A stretch of DNA of 33,376 bases from the NCBI RefSeq assembly GCF_000613285.1, contig NZ_BAIN01000026.1, positions 1-33,376 of the forward strand, in the 5' to 3' direction. The notes below the pieces were generated by a model. The model did not search any database. It had not been told where the DNA came from and saw nothing but the letters and a program-made list of their open reading frames with translations. The translations under genes and the position numbers were made by a program. Below, piece by piece: positions 15,880-24,215 of the stretch (positions are counted from its first letter, which is position 1; every line of letters begins with the position of its first letter). Origin of the DNA: Acetobacter papayae JCM 25143. Its GTDB lineage: Bacteria; Pseudomonadota; Alphaproteobacteria; Acetobacterales; Acetobacteraceae.

Positions 15880-17284
15880 ATGTCAATCAGTCAAGCACAG
15901 CCAGCGCTTTGCACGCACCGGATCGGGGCCGTGCCGGAGGGCATATGCGCGGGCCGTAACAGGGGCCGTGGCCTGCGGGCTCTGGTTTTGGCTGTGCAGG
16001 CCGTGGGCGTTCTGGCATTGGGCCAGCCTTGGGGCGGACTGCCCGCCGCATGGGGGGCAGATGCACCCGCTGGTAACGCGCCTGTTGTTACCCCAAGCCC
16101 TGCTTCTGCCGCCGTGCCTGCCACGCCTTCTGCTGCTCCGCCCGCCGGGGCCGTGGCGGGTGCTGCCCCGGCAGGTACTGCGGCAGGCGAACTGGGGCTG
16201 TTCGTCACTCTGGGGTCTGCCGCGCAGCAGAATGCCGGGTTGCAGACAGGGCCCGCACAGGTGGGCGCGCTCACCGGCACGATTGACGCCATGGCCATGA
16301 TCCAGCCTGAAGCCAGCCATCTGGTGCGGATACATCCCGCCGGGGCAGGCAAGGTGCTGAGTGTCGCCGTGGTGCCGGGCCAGCATGTCAATGCGGGCGA
16401 TGTGTTGCTGACCTACCAGAACCACGCCCTGCATGGTGTGCGCCTACAGATTACCAAGGCGCAGGCGGCACTTTCCACCGCACAGGCGGCGTTGCAGAAC
16501 GCCCGCGCCACCTATGAGCGTGGCCGCGCGCTGGAAGGCGGGGCCGTATCGGCGGGGGAGACACGCCGCCGCTTTACCGCCCTGCGCGCGGCGGAGGACG
16601 AGGTGCAGGCGCGTCAGGCTGATCTGGACACGCTGCGCCACCAGCTTGAGAGCGAATATAATTCGGTAACCGAAAGCGATGCGAGCCCGAACGGCCGGCA
16701 TGATGAAACATCGCGCATTATCGCCCCCAGCGCGGGCGAGGTGCAGACGGTAGGCGTGGGCGTGGCAGACGATATCGGGCCGAACACCGAGCTTGTCGCT
16801 TTGGCCGATCTGTCCACGGTGTGGATCGTTTCCGATATTCTGCCACAGGATGCCCAGCGTGTTCAGCCCGGCGGTGTGCAGGTAACGGTGCCTGAAGGGC
16901 AGGCCCGCACCGTGCTGCATTCCACCATTACTTCCATCGGCTATCTGGCCGACCCCGCCACCGCTGGTGCATGTCATCAGCCGGGCGGATAATGCTGATG
17001 GCCGCCTGCATCCGGGCATGTTCCTGACAACCCGCCTGCCCACGCGCGACCCCACACCGGGTGTAGTGGTGCCTGCCGGGGCGGTGGTTGATATTGATGG
17101 TGTCAGCACGGTGTTCGTGCCCAATGGGCCCGAGCGCTTTCAGGTGCGGCCGGTGCGGGTGGGGGCGGAGCAGGACGGCAAGGTGGTTGTCCTGTCCGGT
17201 CTGGCGGCGGGCGAGACCGTGGTGACACAGGGCGCCTTTACCCTCAAATCGGTCCTGCTCAAATCCAGTATGGGGGATGACTGA
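15880..17284 (+). CDS. Periplasmic adaptor subunit of heavy-metal RND efflux (HlyD/CusB/CzcB family; frameshifted as read)
   Basis: The joined protein of about 468 residues bridges an RND pump and an outer-membrane channel. After a signal-like segment (GLRALVLAVQAVGVLALG) comes a long Ala/Pro-rich linker. The barrel/lipoyl part follows (VRIHPAGAGKVLSVAVVPGQ, VNAGDVLLTYQN), then a helical hairpin rich in Ala, Gln and Glu (about 16440-16660). The second lipoyl half and beta-barrel carry RIIAPSAGEVQTVGVG and LADLSTVWIVSDILPQDAQR, and the family-typical NADGRLHPGMFLTTRLP lies near the end. The frame breaks near 16960-16966 (CCACCGCTGGTG): one added GC unit gives PATALVHVISRA, or one base may be surplus. 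The start is uncertain; ATG 15880 is preferred over a GTG at 15775. The RND gene begins 5 nt after the stop. Confidence 0.82.
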
Positions 17285-17289
17285 GCGCC

Positions 17290-20200
17290 ATGCAGGCGTT
17301 TTTGTCAGCCTTGCAGGCCCGGCGCTGGCTGGTGCTTGGCCTGCTGTGCGCGGTGTTCGTTGCCGGATGCGCCGTGGTGCGGGGCCTTCCGGTGGAGGCC
17401 GTGCCCGATATTTCGCCCCGTCAGGTTCTGGTTTCGGTGGTCGCGCCGGGGCTGGCCACGGAGGAGGTGGAGCGGCTGATCACCTTCCCCATTGAGACCA
17501 GCATGGCGGGCCTGCCCGACATGACCGACCTGCGCTCGGTCTCGCGCTCGGGGGTTTCGGTCGTTTACGTCCAGTTTGACGATGCCTCAGACATTAATCT
17601 CGACCGTACCCGCGTGCAGGAGCGTATCCAGCAGGCGCGCGGGCTGATTACGGTGCCGGGTATCAGCGTCAATATCGGCCCGCTGGCCACGGGGCTGGGC
17701 GAGATCATGCAGTTCCAGATCCATGGCGCGGGGTATTCGCTAACAGACCTCAACCGCATCATGACATGGCGCGTGGCCCCGGCACTCAAGCTGGTGCCGG
17801 GCGTGGTGGAGGTGAATGTCAGCGGTGGGGGCGAGCAGACCTTTGAAGTCGCGCTGGATCAGGCACGGCTGCTGGCGCTGGGCGTTTCAGTGGGGGATGT
17901 CTACCGCGCGGTGGAGGAGAACAACGCCGCCGCCGGGGGCGGGTGGATAGAACACCATGCCGAGCAGCAGATTGTCTCTGCGCGGGGGCTGGTTGGTTCG
18001 CTGGAGGATTTCGGGGCTATTCCCGTGCGGCTCAACCCCGGTGGCAGCGCCATTTTTCTGCGCGATGTTGGGCATGTCGCCATGGGTATGCGCACCCGGC
18101 TGGGGGCCATGACCAGCAACGGGCAGGGCGAAATCGTGACAGGGGTTGTCATGATGCGCATGGGGGCCAGTTCGGATGCAACGCTGGCTGCCATCAGGCA
18201 GGCCATGCCGGGCATTGTGCAGTCGCTCCCGCGCGGGGTTACACTTGAGCCGTATTACCTGCGCTCCACCCTGACAGACAGCACCATTGCCACCGTGCGC
18301 GAAAACCTCGTGCTGGGGGCGCTGCTGGTGATTGCGGTGCTGATTGTGGTGACGGGTGACTGGCGGGCCTCGGTGGTGATTGCCTCGGTCATTCCCTTTG
18401 CGCTGGTCTGCGCCATGGTGGGCATGCGCTGTTTTGGTATTTCGGCCAACCTGCTCAGTCTGGGCGCGATCGATTTCGGCATGATCGTGGACAGCACGCT
18501 GGTGGTGGTTGAAAACCTCATGACCCATCGCGCCCGCGCGCAGGCCAGCGGCGAAAACACCCCGTTCGCCCGGCTGGCCGTGTCCTCGGCGGTGGAGGTG
18601 CTGCGCCCGGTAGGCTTTGGCATTGTGGTGATTATCATGGTGTATCTGCCTATCCTGACGTTGCAGGGTATAGAGGGCAAGATGTTCCGCCCCATGGCGC
18701 AGACGGTCATCATGGCGCTGCTGGCCTCGCTTGTTTACTGCATTGTGGGTATTCCGGTTCTGGCTGCTCTCGTCATGAAAGCGCACGGGCGGCATGAGGA
18801 TACGCGGCTGATCGCAGCACTGCGCCGGGGCTATGTCAGGCTGCTGGACTGGAGCGAGCGGCATGCGCGCGCCGTGTTTGGCGCGGTAGCGGTGGTGTTT
18901 GCGCTCTCGCTCTGGGTGGGGGCGCATCTGGGCGGTGAGTTCATTCCCTCGTTGGGTGAAGGCACGCTCACCCTGAGTGCCACCCGCCTGCCCAGTATCT
19001 CCCTGCCCCAGACCCTGCGCGAGGTGGCTTTGCAGGAGCGGCTTCTGCTCCGTTTTCCCGAGGTTACGCGCATTGTCAGCAGCACTGGCACCTCGGCCAT
19101 ACCGACAGACCCCATGGGGGTGAATGAAACGGACAGCTTCATTTTCCTCAAACCCCCATCGGAATGGAAAACGGCCCATACGCGTGAAGGGTTGGTCATG
19201 GCCATGAGCCACGCGCTGGAGGAGGCTTTCCCCGGTGTGCAGCAGTCATGGAGCCAGCCGGTGCAGATGCGTATGGATGACCTGCTCTCAGGCGTGCGCA
19301 CCCAGATAGCCCTGTCGGTTTACGGGGATGATCTGCCCACCCTCGCCCGGCTGGGCGCGCGGATTGTCTCCATCATGCAGGGGGTGCCGGGGGCGGCGGA
19401 TGTTGCGGTGCTGGGCGAGGGCACGGTGCCGTTCATCCATGTCGATATCGACCGCGCGCAGGCGGCCCGTCTGGGGGTAACCCAGCAAGAAGTGCTCAAT
19501 GTGGTGGAGGCCGTGGGCGGGCATGTAGGCCGGGCCGTAACCGTGGATAATGCGCTTATCAGCACGCAGGTGCGGTTCGACCCGGCACAGGCGGCCACGC
19601 GTGAGCAGATCGCCCGGCTGCGGGTGCGCCGGGCCGACGGGCGTGGGGCGGTGCTGCTGTCCGAGGTGGCACGGATAACGGTGGAAAACGGGCCACCACG
19701 CATCAGCCGCGATGGCATACGCCGCCGTCTGGTGGTGCAGGCCAATGTGCGCGGGCGCGACCTCAGCTCCTTTGTGGCTGCCGCACAGGAGGCGGTGGCG
19801 CGCGGTGTCAGCCTGCCGCCCGGCTATAGCATGGTGTGGGCCGGGCAGTTCCAGAACCTCAAATCCGCCATGGCGCGGCTGGAAATGGTGGTGCCGGTAG
19901 CACTGGCCCTTATTTTTGGGCTGCTGGTGGCGGCTTTTGGTTCCGTGCGGCTGGCGGGGCTGGTTTTTGTAAACCTGCCGGTAGCCGCAACGGGGGGTAT
20001 TTTCGCCCTGAGCGCGCGCGGCCTGCCTTTTAGTGTTTCCGCGGGTATTGGTTTTATTGCGTTGTTTGGCGTGGCGGTGCTCAATGGAGTGGTGCTGGTC
20101 AGCGCTATTCAGGCGCTCAGAAGCCGTGGGCTGGATGCCGCGCGTAGTGCACGGCTGGCGGCGGAAGAACGCTTTCGCCCGGTGGTGGCAACGGCGCTGG

Positions 20201-20367
20201 TGGCCAGTCTGGGCTTTCTGCCCATGGCGTTTTCGGCGTCAGCCGGGGCGGAGGTGGAGCGGCCTCTGGCCACGGTTGTTATTGGCGGGCTGGTTTCCTC
20301 CACCCTGTTGACCTTGCTGGTGCTGCCCGCACTCTATGCCCGGCTGATGAAAAGGCGCGCGACATGA
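17290..20367 (+). CDS. Heavy-metal efflux RND transporter (CzcA/CusA family, HME-RND)
   Basis: A full-length 1025-residue inner-membrane proton/metal antiporter. It shows PVEAVPDISPRQVLVSVVAP, LRSVSRSGVSVVYVQFDD and the large periplasmic loops. The fourth-helix signature AIDFGMIVDSTLVVVEN places D395, D401 and E408 with the D-x5-D-x6-E spacing of CzcA (Zn/Co/Cd) rather than the reduced set of CusA. The second half repeats the fold (QPVQMRMDDLLSGVRTQIAL and the final helices up to VLPALYARLMKRRA). By family knowledge it exports divalent cations from periplasm and cytoplasm through a tripartite channel. The actual metal is not decided by sequence. It starts 5 nt after the adaptor and its stop overlaps the response regulator ATG. 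No outer-membrane factor gene accompanies it. Confidence 0.9.
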   Translation: MQAFLSALQARRWLVLGLLCAVFVAGCAVVRGLPVEAVPDISPRQVLVSVVAPGLATEEVERLITFPIETSMAGLPDMTDLRSVSRSGVSVVYVQFDDASDINLDRTRVQERIQQARGLITVPGISVNIGPLATGLGEIMQFQIHGAGYSLTDLNRIMTWRVAPALKLVPGVVEVNVSGGGEQTFEVALDQARLLALGVSVGDVYRAVEENNAAAGGGWIEHHAEQQIVSARGLVGSLEDFGAIPVRLNPGGSAIFLRDVGHVAMGMRTRLGAMTSNGQGEIVTGVVMMRMGASSDATLAAIRQAMPGIVQSLPRGVTLEPYYLRSTLTDSTIATVRENLVLGALLVIAVLIVVTGDWRASVVIASVIPFALVCAMVGMRCFGISANLLSLGAIDFGMIVDSTLVVVENLMTHRARAQASGENTPFARLAVSSAVEVLRPVGFGIVVIIMVYLPILTLQGIEGKMFRPMAQTVIMALLASLVYCIVGIPVLAALVMKAHGRHEDTRLIAALRRGYVRLLDWSERHARAVFGAVAVVFALSLWVGAHLGGEFIPSLGEGTLTLSATRLPSISLPQTLREVALQERLLLRFPEVTRIVSSTGTSAIPTDPMGVNETDSFIFLKPPSEWKTAHTREGLVMAMSHALEEAFPGVQQSWSQPVQMRMDDLLSGVRTQIALSVYGDDLPTLARLGARIVSIMQGVPGAADVAVLGEGTVPFIHVDIDRAQAARLGVTQQEVLNVVEAVGGHVGRAVTVDNALISTQVRFDPAQAATREQIARLRVRRADGRGAVLLSEVARITVENGPPRISRDGIRRRLVVQANVRGRDLSSFVAAAQEAVARGVSLPPGYSMVWAGQFQNLKSAMARLEMVVPVALALIFGLLVAAFGSVRLAGLVFVNLPVAATGGIFALSARGLPFSVSAGIGFIALFGVAVLNGVVLVSAIQALRSRGLDAARSARLAAEERFRPVVATALVASLGFLPMAFSASAGAEVERPLATVVIGGLVSSTLLTLLVLPALYARLMKRRAT

Positions 20368-21032
20368 AGATACTGATTGTGGAGGACGAAGCCGCTCTGG
20401 GTTCTGCCGTGCGTGAGCGTGTGCGCGAGGCGGGGCATGTGGCGGACTGGTTTACCACGCTGGAAGATGCGCGTGCGGCCATGGCGGCTTCGCTTTACGA
20501 TTTCGTGCTGCTCGATCTGGGCCTGCCTGATGGTGATGGCCGCATTTTCCTGCGCGAGATCCGCCGCACGGGCTCGCCCGTGGCGGTGTTGATTGCTACC
20601 GCGCGGGACCAGATCAGCGAGCGCATTGCGGGCCTGTCCGAAGGGGCGGATGATTATCTGGTCAAACCCTATGACCTGAATGAACTCGTGGCGCGTATAG
20701 AGGCCGTGGCGCGGCGTTATGCTGCCCTGCCAGATAATTCGCTGGCTGTGGGCGATGTGGTGATAGACCTCGCCCGCCGCCAGCTTGTGCGCGCGGGCCG
20801 TATGGTAGACCTGTCCGCACGGGAATGGGCCATTGTGGAACTGCTGACCCGCAGGCCCGGCGCGGTGTGCAGCCGCGACCTGATAGAGGATGTGCTGTAC
20901 GGCCTGAGCGAGGATGTGGACAGCAATGCGGTGGAGGTATTTATCAGCCGTATTCGCAAAAAAGCAGGGGCGGAGCTGATTACGACCGTGCGTGGCCGGG
21001 GCTACCGGCTGGGCGGGACCGATAGGCCATGA
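20364..21032 (+). CDS. OmpR-family response regulator (metal-responsive CzcR/QseB type)
   Basis: 222 residues: receiver domain with acidic pocket (VEDE), phospho-acceptor Asp51 (LLDLGLPDGDG), Thr79 and Lys101 (VKPYDLNE), then a winged-helix DNA-binding domain (LSAREWAIVELLTRRPGAVC, VEVFISRIRKKAG, TTVRGRGYRLGG). Start and stop both overlap neighbours by ATGA, first with the RND gene and then with the kinase gene, so it is translated in step with them. It most probably activates the efflux operon in response to a metal sensed by the partner kinase. That target is inferred from linkage, as I could not identify a binding site. Confidence 0.9.
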   Translation: MKILIVEDEAALGSAVRERVREAGHVADWFTTLEDARAAMAASLYDFVLLDLGLPDGDGRIFLREIRRTGSPVAVLIATARDQISERIAGLSEGADDYLVKPYDLNELVARIEAVARRYAALPDNSLAVGDVVIDLARRQLVRAGRMVDLSAREWAIVELLTRRPGAVCSRDLIEDVLYGLSEDVDSNAVEVFISRIRKKAGAELITTVRGRGYRLGGTDRP

Positions 21033-22408
21033 CAGCCACCCGGGAGCAGGCTCCGGCGGGCCCGCCACGCTCGGCCCGGCCCCACAGGCACTGGAGCCTG
21101 GCCTCGCGGCTTGTATCGGGCACATTGGTGGCGGTGCTGGGTGCTCTGGTGCTGCTGGGGGTGCTGGTGGCGGGCTTTACCCGTTTCGAGGTGACGGAAC
21201 GGCTCGATAATTCCTTGCAGGAAGTGGCGGAGCGTCTTGAGTTCATGCTCAGTGCGCTTGATCGCGCAGGGCCTGCCGCACCGGATGGGCAGGTGGCCCG
21301 CCTGCCCGGCACAGATGACCGGCGCACACTGGCCTACCAGATTGCCACACCGGACGGGCGGCTGGAAATCCGCTCGCAGAACGCCCCGCAGGCCCTGTTT
21401 GTTTCTGACATGAAAACGGGTTTTTACACGGTGCCGTCTTTTCGGGTGTATGTAACGCCCTCGGCCTCGGGGCGGCATGTCATTCTGGTAGGCGAGCCGA
21501 CCTTCCACCGGCGCGAGGCCGTGCGCCACGCCATGCTCATTTCGGTTCTGCCGGTCGTGGCGTTTTTTCCGGCTATCTGGTTCATGGTGCGCTGGAGCGT
21601 GCGGCGGGCCCTGCGGCCCCTGACCGGGTTGCAGAACGAAATCAGGAGCCGGGGCGGGGCCAATCTTGCCCCTGTCCCCCCGCTGGACCTGCCTGATGAA
21701 CTTGTGACCATCCATGCCGCCGTCAACCTGCTGCTTGAGCGGCTGAATCTGGCTCTGTCGACAGAGCGCGCCTTTGCCGCCAATGCCGCGCATGAACTGC
21801 GCAACCCCGCCGGAGCGTTGCTGGCGCAGGCCCAGCTTTTGCAGCGGCAACTGGGCGAAACGCTGTACGCACCGCGTGCGGGTGTTATTGTGGCGCAGGC
21901 CCGGCGCATGGGCCGCACGGTCGAAAAACTGTTGCAGCTTTCACGTATTGGCTCCGGCATGGCGCTGTGTGGCGGCACGGTCGATCTGGTGCCGGTTATC
22001 GGTTTTCTGGCCCATGAGCTTGAGCGTGAAAAAGGCCGGCGCATGATTGTGGAGGGAGCGGACAGTCTGCTGGTGGAAGGCGATATGGATACGGCAGGGA
22101 TCATGCTGCGCAACCTGCTGGAAAACGCGCTGGTGCACGGGGCGGCGGATCAGCCGGTGCGGGTTACGGTCACCCCCGACCGCCGGGTGCTGATCGCCAA
22201 TGACTGCCCGGCTATAGACCCCGCCCTGCTGGCCACACTGGAAAAACCGTTCGTGCGGGGCCAGACAGAGGCGGAGGGCAGCGGTCTTGGCCTTGCCATA
22301 GCGCGGCAGATTTCACAGCTTTTTCATGCTGAAATGTCTATATGCTCACCTGTGCCGGGGCAGGCGCGTGGTGTGCTGGTTACGCTGGCTTTCCCCCCAC
22401 GGGACTGA
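21029..22408 (+). CDS. Membrane sensor histidine kinase partnered with the efflux regulator
   Basis: 459 residues. Helix 1 (about 27-50) and helix 2 (about 168-187) enclose a periplasmic sensor of about 115 residues that is not rich in His, Cys or Met clusters. A HAMP linker leads to HisKA with His255 (ANAAHELRNPAGALL). The ATPase domain has the N box (LRNLLENALVHGAA) and G2 (GSGLGLAIARQIS), but the G1 region is weak (IANDCPAID), lacking the usual DxGxG. QseC/TctE-type kinases of efflux operons often look like this. It ends the adaptor-RND-regulator-kinase unit and converges with the b561 gene, the stops lying 22 nt apart. Confidence 0.88.
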   Translation: MTATREQAPAGPPRSARPHRHWSLASRLVSGTLVAVLGALVLLGVLVAGFTRFEVTERLDNSLQEVAERLEFMLSALDRAGPAAPDGQVARLPGTDDRRTLAYQIATPDGRLEIRSQNAPQALFVSDMKTGFYTVPSFRVYVTPSASGRHVILVGEPTFHRREAVRHAMLISVLPVVAFFPAIWFMVRWSVRRALRPLTGLQNEIRSRGGANLAPVPPLDLPDELVTIHAAVNLLLERLNLALSTERAFAANAAHELRNPAGALLAQAQLLQRQLGETLYAPRAGVIVAQARRMGRTVEKLLQLSRIGSGMALCGGTVDLVPVIGFLAHELEREKGRRMIVEGADSLLVEGDMDTAGIMLRNLLENALVHGAADQPVRVTVTPDRRVLIANDCPAIDPALLATLEKPFVRGQTEAEGSGLGLAIARQISQLFHAEMSICSPVPGQARGVLVTLAFPPRD

Positions 22409-22430
22409 TGGCGCGTGGGGGCTGCCCCTT

Positions 22431-23007
22431 TCAGGGTGCCGTGCGTGCGCGGTTTGGTAACATACGGGCCAGAACACCATCTTTGAGAACATGCTGGTGT
22501 ATCAGGGCCGCCAGTGCATGGCCGCAGGCCAACCCGATAATGAGCCATGCTGTCCATGAATGCAGGGTTTTGAACAGCACCACCGTATCGTGCGGGAGTG
22601 GTGCGAAAGGGGCTGGAATTAACAGCCCGAAAAAGCTGATAGTTTGCCCCGCACCCCAGCGCCAGGCGTAACCCAGAACCAGTTCGATACAGATCAGCAT
22701 ACAGGGTGCTTTCCATGGCGATGGTAAAAAAACGGTCCAGTGGGGCAAGCTGCGATGCAAAATGCCGCCCCCGTGTCAGCCGCCACCACAGGCGGGTGGG
22801 GATCAGCACGGTCAGGATTACCCCGGCACTCAGATGCGCCACCACCATGGGGTGATGCAGCGGGCGGGGTGGCCAGTGCCATGTTTCCCCCAGCACGAAC
22901 TGGAACACGATCAGAAAAGCGCTGAGCCAGTGCATGACAATGGTCGGGTTGTCATAACGCGTGGGGGCCTGTGCGGGTGGGGCGTGGTTTTGCGGGGCGG
23001 TTGGCAT
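22431..23007 (-). CDS. Cytochrome b561 family protein (frameshifted as read)
   Basis: The joined protein of about 192 residues is a four-helix membrane di-haem protein of the bacterial b561 (YodB/CybB) type, which passes electrons between ubiquinol and periplasmic or superoxide partners. Helix 1 has RYDNPTIVMHWLSAF and helix 2 MVVAHLSAGVILTVLIPTRL. Helix 3 begins ESTLYA and continues ICIELVLGYAWRWG; helix 4 has LKTLHSWTAWLIIGLACGHA. Histidines in helices 1, 2 and 4 are the likely haem ligands. The frame breaks near 22696-22700; one added GC unit (TATGCTG to TATGCGCTG) gives LYALICIELVLG. The ATG at 23007 is preferred; longer in-frame starts reach 23199 but add no family-like sequence. Confidence 0.75.
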
Positions 23008-23235
23008 GAGCTGGCTCGGGGGTTCGGGGCCGAAGGAAAAACGGGCCAGAGGCACCGTGATGGGAAAAGCCATAGCCTGACAGGGTTTGCTGACACAAAC
23101 CTGAAGGCTGCCCGCGTTCTTTGTGATCTGGGTTTGATAATGAAAACCACTTTCACAGTCAGGAAAAATTACACATTGCCTACGCAGCTTTCCGTGCATA
23201 ATGCCGTGGTTTGCAGGTTGTCAGGAGGCAGGGCC
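23008..23235. promoter_or_regulatory. Divergent region between cytochrome b561 and VIT-family genes
   Basis: 228 nt holding the upstream regions of two divergent genes. AGGAGG at 23223-23228, seven nt before the GTG at 23236, is a strong ribosome site that fixes the start of the VIT-family gene. I cannot name promoter boxes with confidence. Confidence 0.5.
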
Positions 23236-23930
23236 GTGTCACGTCATCCATTACATTCCGAACGTCATGCTGTGGAAAAACTGGGCTGCTGCGCGCTGCC
23301 GTGCTGGGGGCCAATGATGGCACGCTCTCAACTGGCAGTCTGATTGTGGGTGTAGCCAGCTCGCACGCTTCACGCGGGAGCATACTGGTGGCGGGGCTGT
23401 CGGCCCTGTTGGCGGGCGCATTGTCCATGGCGGCGGGCGAATATGTATCGGTCAGTTCGCAGGCGGATTCGGAACGGGCTGACATCGAGCGCGAAAAACA
23501 GGAACTGGCGAGCGACTGGGATGCCGAAACCGCCGAACTGGCGGGGCTGTATCGCCAGCGCGGGTTGGATGCGCCCCTTGCGCATACGGTTGCGGTGGCG
23601 CTCATGCAGCATGATGCGCTGGGCGCGCATGCGCGGGACGAGTTGGGCCTGTCCGCTGCCACGGCTGCCCGCCCTTTCGAGGCTGCTCTGGCTTCGGCCG
23701 TGGCGTTTTCCGCCGGGGCGTTTTTTCCTGTCATGGTGGCGGCTCTTCTGCCCGAGCGGCAGGTATCATGGGCGGTATCGGTTGTGTCGGTCGTGCTGCT
23801 AGCGGTGTTGGGGTGCATTGGCGCGCTGGCGGGCGGCGCCTCGCCCCTGCGGGCAACGCTGCGTGTTACTTTTTGGGGGGTGGCGGCCATGCTGGTAACG
23901 GGTGGGATAGGCCATCTGTTCAATTTCTAG
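23236..23930 (+). CDS. VIT1/CCC1-family metal transporter (frameshifted as read)
   Basis: The joined protein of about 231 residues belongs to the vacuolar-iron-transporter family, which moves Fe2+ or Mn2+ across membranes. The GTG start gives VSRHPLHSERHAVEKLG, followed after the break by LLRAAVLGANDGTLSTGSLI, the conserved first helix. Next is MAAGEYVSVSSQADSERADI with the charged cytoplasmic metal-binding stretch, then three further helices ending GGIGHLFNF. The break lies near 23284-23289 (CTGGGCTGCTGC); one added C restores KLGLLRAAVLG. AGGAGG sits seven nt upstream of the GTG. A terminator-like hairpin follows the stop. It is divergent from cytochrome b561. Confidence 0.82.
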
Positions 23931-23932
23931 CT

Positions 23933-23960
23933 GGCCTGTTCGGCAAGGGGCTGAACGGCC
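23933..23960 (+). terminator. Terminator-like hairpin after the VIT-family gene
   Basis: GGCC (23933-23936) and GTTC (23938-23941) pair with GAAC (23953-23956) and GGCC (23957-23960), with one bulged T and an 11-nt loop. The stem is followed by TGAATTTTCCC, giving a modest T run. It begins three nt after the gene's stop codon. Confidence 0.5.
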
Positions 23961-24215
23961 TGAATTTTCCCTATAGTCGGTAATGGTATATTTACACCGG
24001 GGATGGTATCTGTCGCCTGCGGGCGTGGTCTGTACCGGAAGAAGGCGCGGGTTTGGTTCGCGTGCCGGATTCAGGCTCCGGTTTTGGTGTCTGAACCGGG
24101 GGCGCTTGGGTGCAGGCCGCTGTTTTAGCGCGCAAAATGATTTGAGTATGATAAACACATAAATGTGTACGGCCTGTCGGTTGTCCGGCAGTGCTAATGG
24201 TCCGGGCCTACAATC
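23961..24215. other. Upstream region of the multidomain c-di-GMP gene
   Basis: About 255 nt without a gene between the VIT terminator and the next start. A/T-rich sequence at about 24133-24165 is a plausible promoter zone but no box pair is convincing. A short hairpin (CTGTCGG at 24175-24181, loop TTGT, CCGGCAG at 24186-24192, with one T-G pair) lies 23 nt before the ATG. No clear ribosome site precedes that ATG. Confidence 0.3.

Noticed and set aside
17887..19212. Long open frame (441 codons) on the minus strand opposite the RND gene
   Set aside because: Composition is His/Gln/Arg-rich without domains, and it lies wholly opposite a clear RND pump; it is a by-product of GC-rich codon use.
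22324..23199. Extended cytochrome b561 frame with about 64 extra N-terminal residues
   Set aside because: The extension has no helix or family similarity and runs through the divergent promoter region; the b561 domain begins soon after the ATG at 23007.
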